NCBI GenBank assembly: GCA_963978905.1
Contig: OZ022260.1
Location: forward strand, 20,138,334 to 20,202,333
DNA from: Trichostrongylus colubriformis
Lineage: Eukaryota > Nematoda > Chromadorea > Rhabditida > Trichostrongylidae
Length of the DNA stretch: 64,000 nucleotides
Direction: 5' to 3'
In this document: positions 25,243 to 34,099 of the stretch, piece by piece
Layout of the letters: each line of letters opens with the position of its first letter
How positions within the stretch are numbered: the stretch's first letter is position 1
Notes under the pieces: generated by a model
Seen by the model: the letters and a program-made list of their open reading frames with translations, nothing else
Told to the model about the DNA's origin: nothing
Databases searched by the model: none
Made by a program: the position numbers and the translations under genes

Positions 25243-26034
25243 TTAGTTGTCTTCCCCATAACCTTCAATAATGCTATCAGAAGCGACGCCGTCCTCGGGA
25301 ATCACATCTTCGCGATTACTTTCTTGGGCTTCGGGAACACTTTCTGGGGTCGTCGTCGTCGTCGTCCACTTCCACGGTGCGTACGTCACACGAGACCTCG
25401 AGTTCGCTATCAGCCTAGTATACATATCAGTATACGATGGTCTCTGAAAATTGGCATATTGTTCAACGCATTTGTTAAAGAGAATCATCCATAAATATAG
25501 GGTCTTGAAAGACCTTGGAGCTCTGGATATGGCATGTCTCAGCGAGATGTTCTAAATCTGGCGTTATCACATGCGGAGCACTCTTCCGACTTCTATGAGA
25601 ACACGTGAGACCGGTTCCATATTTTGAGAATAACGATTACTCCCTTCTACCTTTCAGCACTACTCCTTTCCACCTTCGAGCATGGCTGTGAAACAGTGCT
25701 GCTCCTATGTCCATGCCCATCTGCATGAATGCTGGCAAAAAAATGGTTGTGCCGCGTGGAACTCGAAATTTAAAATGGAAGAATATTCTCATCGTGAGGA
25801 ATTCCTCATAGCTCCACGACTTGATTTGGTTGCACTGTTACGATAGAAATCGTGCAATATACGAATTTCCCTGCGGGCATGTTTCGAAATTTCGTATCAC
25901 AACGATACAGGAAATGGATTCTGCTCTCTCTGGGCTTCATGCCCAGCTTCACTCGGGTACCAACTTACCGCGTTGACCATTCCATTATAGAATCCGATCA
26001 CAAGAGCAAGGCTGAGGAAGTAAAAGCACCACAT
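25243..26034 (-). CDS. Small predicted secreted protein, right-arm copy (two exons)
   Basis: Mirror copy of 16,077-16,866. Exon 1 is 25,969-26,034 (signal peptide ending ...MVNA, with Asn for Ser in the left copy) and ends at a GTAAGT donor. Exon 2 is 25,243-25,551. Compared with the left copy, exon 2 has one extra Thr in the Thr run and a few replacements: Asn/His and Pro/Leu near its start, Pro/Arg and Ser/Ile in the acidic tail. No stop or frameshift is present. TATATAAA lies 31 bp before the ATG. The two genes are oriented toward each other across the palindrome centre. No known family. Confidence 0.6.
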
Positions 26035-26064
26035 GACTGGATGCCTGTCTTTGCTACTGCCCTG

Positions 26065-26072
26065 TTTATATA
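26065..26072 (-). promoter_or_regulatory. TATA box of the right secreted-protein gene
   Basis: TATATAAA on the minus strand, 31 bp before the ATG at 26,034. It has the same sequence and spacing as in the left arm. Confidence 0.55.
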
Positions 26073-26315
26073 AGGCTTGATACGTGCTGTATCGCAATTC
26101 AACGAACATAGCGCGCCTGCTGTTAAATGGTTACTGCGTTTTGAATGTCTCACAAATGCAGTGTGTTACAGGATCGTTTTCCTTATTTCAAACTAATTCG
26201 CTTCGAAGTCCGTTTCCCTCATTTCGGAGGAAATTCAATTCAGATTTTACATTCATACTCAACTGAGTGGGATTTTCTGCGTATTGGCGGATCTTATTGT
26301 CAGATTATTGTATTA

Positions 26316-26422
26316 GGCCGCTTTCATACTTTGCGCACCGACGCCCTCATCGGCGGCGACGGCTTCAAATTGACGCCGTCGCCGCCGATGACGGCGTCGG
26401 TGCGCAAAGTATGAAAGCGGCC
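26316..26422. mobile_element. 107-bp hairpin MITE, right-arm copy
   Basis: Mirror of 15,688-15,794 with the same GGCCGCTTTCATACTTTGCG ends and the same flanking TTA/TAA. There are one or two substitutions in the GC-rich inner arm. Confidence 0.7.
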
Positions 26423-26529
26423 TTACCAGTTGGCTGGCGCACACTACTGTGCGCGGAACACCATGTGCGTCAGTAGGTCGATCGAAGTTACTCTTTTCAT
26501 GAGGACAGAGTATTCCAGTGCACGCTCCG

Positions 26530-27120
26530 CTCACCGTGGGAGTAGCTTAACTTAGTGCATGAGTGGTCTTTACTTCTTATCCTATGCCCTACCCATCACA
26601 ACTTGATCCTATCTTCACAGGTTTTTTTCATATAGCGTCCAAGCTCTGCCCACCACCACAAATGCTCCACTCACCGTGCCCAGGACTCTTTCGTGACCTT
26701 CAGAAACTCATTCCTGACCTTAATCCACCTTTTACCCCACGTTTGGATCATATTGGAACCCAATTACAATTTTCGGTCTGAAAACGGAACATTCCAGGGC
26801 CGCCCCGCGCACATGGGCGGAGCATGACTTGGTCTATGTGTGCTCTTTACTTCTTGTCCCATGCCCTACCTATACCACGCTTGATCCCACCACAGGTTGT
26901 TTTTCATGTAACGTCCTAGCTCCGCCCACTACCACAAATGCTCCGCCCACTGTGCCTGAGCCTCTTCCATGACTTTGAAAAACTCATTCCTGACCTTAAT
27001 CTACCTTTTCCCACCTTCGAGGAACTCCATTTAGAATTTTCGGCTCAAAAACGGAACATTCCAGGGCACGCCCCATCCACCTGGGCGGAGCTTCACTTGT
27101 TCCATGAGTGGTCCTTAAGA
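26530..27120 (-). repeat. Tandem repeat of about 270 bp inside the right arm
   Basis: Mirror image of the tandem blocks at 14,990-15,600, with the same unit order on the opposite strand. Confidence 0.8.
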
Positions 27121-28683
27121 GGAAGGTCTTCCAACTCATGATGCGCTATTTGAAAGCTGTTTTTTGCATGTAAGGAGGTACGTACAGGAATCATGTAACT
27201 GATGTCCATTTTTGCTGAGCGGCTCTGAATGCCAAAAGCGAGGTTGATGGTTCGATCCTCATTGAGGACAGATTTTTGCAAGATTTAGACTTTCAGTTTT
27301 TGGGCTCGTAAACATTTGAATATGAAGATTAAATGTCACATGTAAATGTGAGAACTACATTCAGAATTCCGGACTGCCTCTATTGCCAGTTTTCAGCAAG
27401 TTTGACAGTCCAATTTCCTGGTCTTTCAGTGCTCAAAGCGCTCGAACGAGGCGTTTTTGCGGGGAACATATGCGATATTCGTGTTCAGGAGGTCGAACTA
27501 CCACCAGGGATGAGTTTCCGGCCCAATCAAAGCTTTTACCCAAATTCGAAAATTTGTGTTGGGCCTTAGTATACCTTCGACTGCACGTTCGACGAAGGAG
27601 ACGGCTATATCGCTTGTCACGGAATTATCACCATTTCTCTCGTTCAATGCTTGGTAGGTAAAGATATAGCGACAGGCATGCGTGCTGTGCATATTCCATT
27701 GATTTTCATCGATTTTGTTAGTTATTCACTTCTACAAATAGTAAGGGCACCATGTAACCATAGCCTAGCATACTTTCTCGAAGTTAGGGTCAAAATTTGG
27801 ATTTGGCTAGAAATGTGACCTTAGGGGTAATTTGACCCCATGAACACGAGTATGGCACTCATTTTGTGCGAAATCGCGAATTTCGAGCGGTACGGGCCCG
27901 TACGGGTCCAAAAAAGTCAGTTCACCAAATTCACTGAAAATTCGTAAATAAAGTCAGCCTGGCACGCCGTCAACGAAAGTCATAGTCACTTGGGAGAAAG
28001 AAACATATTTGAAGATGAAAAAGTGAATGCAAAAAAATGCAAAAGTTTCGCAAAACCGGGATTCAAACCAACAACCCATCTTCATTTATCCCTTTGCAAG
28101 TCCCCCATCGTATCCAGTATGCCATCCGACCGCTATAGCAATCTCGCATCGAGGATCGGTCAGGAAACTGCTAGGCACTTTTATTACATAGTGGAGATAA
28201 GATTTTATTTTATTTTCCATAGTTAACTTCGTTTTCCATGTAAATATGAAGAACACCTTTGGATCTACTCATGATCAAAGCTACAAGGAGTATGCATTAC
28301 AACAAGTGGGTTAAAGCGCCCTTTTGACTAAAAATATTCCCGCTCCTTTTTTGGCATTCGCAGGACCGCTCAGCAAAAATGGAAGTCAGTTAGTTATATG
28401 CTTCTTGTAGGCACCCCATATAATAAAAAAACCGTTTTCCGAAAGCGCGTTATGACCTGAAAGACCCCCTTGTTAAAGAGAACTAACTAGGGAAGCCCAT
28501 CAGGTCATGGTGAGCTTTTTCAAAACGCTTTTTGCATTTTATAGGGTCATATACATAAAGCAAAAAACCGGTCTCAAATTCGGCTAAATGGTTTCGGAAC
28601 GCCCAGAAAATGAGTGACAAAGGTTGCAGAAAGTAACAATGACGAGTTCGCTGCAATGCTTTCCAGCTGTGCTGCAAGAGACT

Positions 28684-28756
28684 GTGCTGGTAGTGTAATG
28701 GATTAGCACATATCCCCGGAAAGGATGAAGTGCGGGTTCGAGTCCCGTCCGGCACC
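28684..28756 (+). tRNA. tRNA-like cloverleaf (GGA anticodon position), probably a pseudogene or SINE head
   Basis: It can be folded with a 7-bp acceptor stem (GTGCTGG/CCGGCAC), a D arm (GTGT/GCAC), a 5-bp anticodon stem (TATCC/GGATG) with loop CCGGAAA, and a T arm with loop TTCGAGT. The pol III B box GGTTCGAGTCC is intact. Against a working tRNA: C replaces the invariant U33, the D loop is poor, and a serine tRNA would need a long variable arm. It sits among repeat modules just outside the right palindrome arm. Related tails (CCGAAGCTTTTGCC) recur near 44,370. Confidence 0.4.
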
Positions 28757-28949
28757 GAAGCTTTTGCCCATAACTCAGCACCCTTGCAGTAACTTTCGCA
28801 TCGCGAGCTGCGGCGATAAACAGCAGTTATCAAAAATTAAAAATAGTCGTTTGCATATTGCTTCGCCAGCGTGCTCTCAGGAGCGACTTGCTAGACGTGA
28901 GAAAATGGTACACAAGAAAATATAGGAATAGTTGACAAGTATTTCTAAT

Positions 28950-31150
28950 TACCCATATTTCTGTCCCTATTCTTTCAGGTATATGTAGATACGCTATCGT
29001 GAAATGTGAAATGTTCCATTAGGCATCTCCGCTAACAAGTCCCTTTTGCAAACAGATTTATTGCAACTAACAGCATGGTTGCTTACCCAGAATGTTGGCC
29101 ATGTCCGGCAATATCAATTAAATCAATTCTGGCAATATCAATTAAGGCAATAGTAATCTGCATTACGATCGTGACACTACTTTTTTCCCCGAACTACACA
29201 GAAAGATCGCACAATTAGTATGCAGACTATGCACTATACTGTTCTAACCGAAGAGCGAACCCACGCACATATAACTGCATGAATACTGCCAAACAGAAAG
29301 CGATTATACAGATTACATTCTACTGATAGAAACAGAAGAAACCCAAGACCGCGTCTAACATAGCAAGAAAATCTGGTATTATGAGCTCTATTCACCTGGC
29401 TGAAAATGGCGAACTATTCGTCATTGTTCCATCAGGGATTTCTTAATTCCAGTCACCGAAAAAATTGCACCACAGAAAAAACGGTTGAATTGGATTCCTA
29501 CAGACCAAACTTGCTACTACAAGGTGGGAACGAAAACCACATAACACTCCTCAAGCTAACTCTTCAGTAAGCATTTCCGCAATACAAGTAATAAACTCTG
29601 TAGTTCATCTGTTATACACCAGTCACAATCGAGTTCGAGAAAAAACGTCCGCACATGGGATCCTGCGTAGGAGGTAAATGTGGAGACATTATAGTCAAAA
29701 ATTTAGTGCAGCAATTATTACAACAAGCCTTGTTGTGGTCTGCATGCCCCCCTGGATTTCTCGCTTCAGGATGCCTATTCTACAAAGTCAGTCATTCCAA
29801 AGTCTCCTGTCTGTAGCAGTCTATCCCGTTGAGGTTAAGGCTCCGACGAAGGCGAATCCACCAAAAAGTTCGCTAATAATATTTGTTAACAACCTCCGTG
29901 CAGTTCAAACCGAAAGAACTACTCTACAGGATTTGCTGCGTCTTAGTGAGCGAAAAACCCTTTAAAGTCTTCAAATGCTTATCTTGATTTACTAGAACAA
30001 GACTGACTCTCACAGAGTTTCGAGGAATCCGCCAAACCATGATTGGCGCAGACATCAGAACCGAAACCGCAAAACATGTGAGGAAAACTGGAATTGAAAT
30101 GATGTCACTATACATCAACTCCATGGCAATCTTTAACAAACGTTTTGTAACCAACAAAGTGTACAGAGCATATCTCAACAATGATGCGCCCTTTTATTAC
30201 GCTTTCTCAGCACATTCCACCTTAATGAAAACCATAATAAGTGAAAAGTAAAACATACATGTGACCGTAACCCCGACTCTGTGATAGATATAAGAGGGGA
30301 CGTCAAAACTTCTCTATAGTAATCCTTTCTACTATGAGATGACATCGATGTCCACCAGAGGCCCTAACGAAAACCATATGCTATCAAGACATACCAGAAG
30401 TCATTACACAAATTTCATGCACTTCTCGAGTCTTTCAACTCAAGCCTTCAATTTGTATTGCACACGTAATGGCGAATTGAACAGAATAAGGGGCAAAGTT
30501 CGAGAGAGCGAGCAATGTGGAGCCAAATTCGGAGCACAACTCGCCGTTCCTCACATAGAAACAACCCTTAACTATATCATTGGACCAATATCAATTCTAC
30601 AGTATCTCCAGGTAAATTGGAAACATTAGCACACCAACCAACAGATGACTACTTTTTCCAACAACCAGATATTGGCCATTTTCTTAGCATTTGCAAAACA
30701 CTTTCTGTACACGTCACTCATTCTTACATCTCTAGCAACTATGCTACTTATCACGACAACATATCTATTCGCAAGTCTCGCGACAGCGTCAGTGAATATA
30801 AAAACTCACAACATTTTTCCCTACCCACATCATCATTCGCTATCTGAACCTCGTCCTTGGCGCCATTCATTCTTACATCATTCTCATTTCTTACTCATTC
30901 TCATCGCTACTCATTCTTACATCTCTATCAACCATGCTACTTATCACGATAACATATCTATTTGCAAGTCTCGCGACAGCGTCACAGAATATAAAAACTC
31001 ACAGCATTTTTCCTGTCCACATCATCCTTCGCTATCTGAAACTCTTCCTTAGCGCTATTCATAAGTTATGGTACTTTGCATTCATGACAGTACTATATTA
31101 CTCTCCGCGATTTATTACTTGTGTCGAAGGCAAGTGTTTACGTAATCAAA
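28950..31150 (+). pseudogene. Decayed envelope-like coding region of a retroelement
   Basis: One frame near 29,650-29,820 contains a cysteine-rich stretch with GSCVGGKCGDI and, further on, SGCLFYKV. These resemble the phlebovirus-type glycoprotein (G2 fusion) domain found in envelope genes of nematode Bel/Pao- and Gypsy-type retroelements (recalled family pattern). Hydrophobic segments occur before it (about 29,110-29,190) and after it (about 30,700-31,000). The region is cut by many stops and frame changes, for example TAG near 29,819, and by a 193-bp tandem duplication in the hydrophobic part. No polymerase, gag or LTR was recognised nearby. Non-functional as it stands. Confidence 0.5.
30716..31065 (+). 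repeat. 193-bp tandem duplication
   Basis: The unit starting ACTCATTCTTACATCTCTA at 30,716 begins again at 30,909. The second copy is recognisable to about 31,065 (shared blocks CATGCTACTTATCACGA-like, CAAGTCTCGCGACAGCGTCA, ATATAAAAACTCACA). Differences are few. Because 193 is not a multiple of 3, the duplication shifts the frame of any protein crossing it. Confidence 0.85.
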
Positions 31151-31187
31151 TACTACGCCGAATACCCTAAATCCCATTGAAGGCTAA

Positions 31188-31503
31188 ATGAGAGCTGAAG
31201 AGAAGTCGAAAGGAAGCAACGTCCACGCTTCTGATAAAAATGTCTCCCACGAAACCAACATGGGACATGTTGACGCGTGTGGAGTACGCGACGATCTGGG
31301 CACCTCACCGCCACAATGCGAAGCCAGCAGCATAATGAAAGTGATCGCAAATATCGAAAACCAAAGTGCATACATGACGGTAATGCTTGTCAACTTTGGA
31401 CTTCCTTTTCTTATTTTTTTCTATTTATTCATTTTCTTAAACAAGAAAAAACATGCTTTTTTTTACCTTTTGAATTCGGTCCAAAGATCGAAGAAGAGAA
31501 ACG
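31188..31503 (+). CDS. Unrecognised open frame with one membrane segment (possible exon)
   Basis: An ATG-started frame with a hydrophilic first half, then a hydrophobic segment (VMLVNFGLPFLIFFYLFIFL) followed by lysines. It reaches a possible donor (AACG/GTAAGC) at 31,504. A TTATTCAG acceptor follows at about 31,585, with open sequence after it and an AATAAA at 31,816. The best-looking downstream frame does not join in phase with this one. It may belong to the retroelement remains upstream. No family recognised. Confidence 0.25.
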
Positions 31504-31815
31504 GTAAGCTTCTTGGAGGAAAACTGAGGTATATAAAACATGAAGCTTCAGCATACAACTTTCCGTCCCAAAGTTTTTGATTATTCAGAAACTACTGGAA
31601 TCAATCGACAAACGCCTCGAATACTTGGAACAACTCTTCTGCGCCCTTATCATGGATGATCAACAACCGATTCCAGCACATCTTCAAGAAAGCATTCAAG
31701 ATAGGAACATCCTTTAAAAATTCAGAAACAACTGATTCTTGTCAGATTTACATCGTCGTAGCCCGTCTCATAGCAATTTTCGGTCATTGTTAATGTCATT
31801 GTAGATGTGTAGCAA

Positions 31816-31821
31816 AATAAA
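31816..31821 (+). terminator. Possible polyadenylation signal
   Basis: AATAAA follows the open stretches at 31,188-31,800 on the plus strand. It is a plausible 3' end for a transcript of that region, but the hexamer alone is weak evidence. Confidence 0.3.
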
Positions 31822-31979
31822 TTGTTATAGAAGCTTTTCTCTATACAATGGCACAACAGATACTGTGCTGTAAATTCAAGTGCTGTATATTCGAATTCAC
31901 AACGACATTCGGACGCTTCTCTGTGAATCCAAACTCGCCGACAGTGGAACTGCAGCCATCATCCATCAATCGACTCCTC

Positions 31980-32225
31980 ACTGGCTTCTTTACTCAACGC
32001 ATTTGTGTAGGACGTTGTTGAAGAAGCTTCGTTGATTCGTCTGATACAGTTAATGTAGGTGATATTAGCTCTACAGATTAACTGCGCGTGCATTGGATAG
32101 TGTGGAAGAGTGTGGCTATGATCGGATGTGCTTCTTGGCATTGAGCGAGGCCGTACCCTAGGTACTCTGTTAGGTAATAAGTGCCGTAGGGAAGTGGGAA
32201 ACGCTCAATGAAACTATCAGCTACG
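31980..32225. repeat. Diverged direct repeat, copy 1 (partner 33830-34090)
   Basis: Shared ordered blocks: GACGTTGTTGAAG.AGCTT, TGGTTCGTCTGA-ACAGTTA, GTACTCTGT.AGGTAAT.AGTGC, AAGTGGGAAACGCT.-ATGAAAC.ATCAG. The spacing is about 1.85 kb. It is probably an old duplication or two copies of one interspersed element. Confidence 0.65.
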
Positions 32226-33382
32226 GGTCTCGTTGAGATACCAGAGCACTCCGCAACGACAAAAATGGATGAAAGATGTTATGAGAGGGATAGTGTTAAC
32301 TATGTAGCAGGCAGCAAGCAAGTGGGTTAAACAGGCGTTATGCTGTTAACAAAGTAGCCATGTGAGGTCAATAAGTTACAGCTTGTACAATCCTTGGTGG
32401 AGCCTGAAGTTCGCGGGAATTGCGGATTATTGGGGCAATTGGTAGTGGTTAGTGACTGCACTAACATCTCGTTCATGGAGTGGGTTGGCACTACGGTCAA
32501 ACTGATTAGACTACAGAGGTGATACGATAATTATCAAGCGATTGATCGCATCACACAAAGATTTTAAAAAACAATTTTAGAAGCTATTTTTAATGGAGTA
32601 GTAGCAGTGGTGATTCTAACTGTGAGACGATTCCTTGCGCTCTAACAAGAACACGTGCAAAGTTTATGTGAAGTTTTCTTCTTGGCAAATTCTCTTCTCA
32701 TGTATGTTATGGTAGAGTTATAATACAGGGACAAAAATAAATGTTATAGTGGTAGAAACTGGTTGAAATTGAATAAGTTGATTGGGCTATAACGTCTTAC
32801 AAAGTTTCATATGACAACAGCAGACAGCTGATTATTTCGTTTCGTTAGTCCAAGCTACTGTTTACCAGAACTGGGCCTCAGACTGTCGCGATTGCTTTCG
32901 CTGAAGCATTCTTGCTTGCTATTTTTCTTCTTACACGACGACATGGTGTGTTGGGCTTTTCTGTTACTATCTCATATTTTACACTGAGATCGATTATGGT
33001 GTCCTTTCTTGGATATGGTTTTTCTTTGTGATTATCAACACGAGTATTTGCTCCAAAGCTATTCTATATTCTAGGAAAAAGCAGTTTTTCGGCGTTTGTG
33101 CGTTTGTCTGAGCCAGCACATTTGAACGGTGGCGGTTTATTGCGTTAGTCTATCACGCAGAGTATTTATTTCTTTGGAAACAGTTGGCACGATAATGCGA
33201 TTTTTCGCTGAGGACATGACCCCCTGTGCGGTCAATCTCAGAAAAAAGAGGCTTCTTTTTCGGCATACTGCATTGTCTTGCACAGTACAGGGTGTACTAT
33301 AACAGGCTCTTACATTTTTGATGATGTCGTACGGCTTCTTCTTTCGACAAGTTGGAATTCTATGTTCCAGATTGATGTGAGG

Positions 33383-33736
33383 TCACAATACTTCTGAGCA
33401 GTGCGATTCTTCCTCAAGCTTTCCTGCTTCAGCCACTATTTCCTTTTCTTCTTCCCTTGACTTTACCAAGGAAGAAAATTTTTCTGGAGCACTTGCTTTA
33501 CACTCAAGCTCGTCTTTTGTGAACTTTATGCTCGGTAAATATGCCATGTTTTCTGGACATTTTTCAAGAAACTCTCCAGTGCAGTTATCTGGGTAGATGG
33601 TATTTTGATCGTATACCTCGAAATTCACTAATACTCCTAGAGGTATCAAAGTTGCACACAGTCGTTTTTTGGTGAAGCAAATCGACATCTTTACGTTGTT
33701 TTTGGGAAGCGTAGCTATTTGTGGTGATTGAAACAA
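33383..33736 (-). CDS. Hypothetical 117-codon frame
   Basis: An ATG-to-stop frame on the minus strand. It has one short hydrophobic stretch (RLCATLIPLGVLV), four cysteines in the middle (for example DNCTGEFLEKC) and an acidic C-terminal part (EEEKEIVAEAGKLEEE). The composition is more protein-like than neighbouring frames. I recognise no domain and see no clear splice partners, so it may be an exon, a retroelement remnant or chance. Confidence 0.2.
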   Translation of the reverse strand: MFQSPQIATLPKNNVKMSICFTKKRLCATLIPLGVLVNFEVYDQNTIYPDNCTGEFLEKCPENMAYLPSIKFTKDELECKASAPEKFSSLVKSREEEKEIVAEAGKLEEESHCSEVL

Positions 33737-33829
33737 ACAGGACTCAAAAGCTTCGAATTCAAAAAAATCAGTAAGTAAAAAGATGGGACTCCAAGTTACC
33801 TATCAGGATCCTTTCCAGGGCGATTGCAC

Positions 33830-34090
33830 CAAAGCTGTGTATGACGTTGTTGAAGGAGCTTTATTGGTTCGTCTGACACAGTTAGGGTATGTCGTAGAAT
33901 GTCGTGTGTGCACTTGAGTAGTGCATAGTGGAACACTGTTTTTATACTCGTATGTGAGCCTCGGTATAAAGCGAGATTGCATCCTAAGTACTCTGTCAGG
34001 TAATGAGTGCAGGCAAAGTTCTGGTGAAGTTCGTGCGAAAAAGTGGGAAACGCTAGATGAAACGATCAGCGCCGGGTTCCGGTGGATCAC
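33830..34090. repeat. Diverged direct repeat, copy 2 (partner 31980-32225)
   Basis: Same blocks in the same order and orientation as copy 1, with roughly 20 bp of extra sequence between them. Confidence 0.65.
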
Positions 34091-34099
34091 CAGAACAGA

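Larger units (their letters stand above)
23602..28473. repeat. Giant palindrome, right arm
   Basis: Reverse complement of the left arm over about 4.85 kb, with no large insertion. It therefore shows the ancestral arm structure, including the empty sites of the mariner-type element (near 24,878) and of the RTE (near 23,850). It carries a roughly 42-bp segment near 24,612-24,655 that the left arm lacks. Confidence 0.93.

Noticed and set aside
13722..28473. CRISPR array or prokaryotic defence island
   Set aside because: The regular repeats are long inverted or tandem eukaryotic repeats; introns and nematode genes show that the DNA is not prokaryotic.
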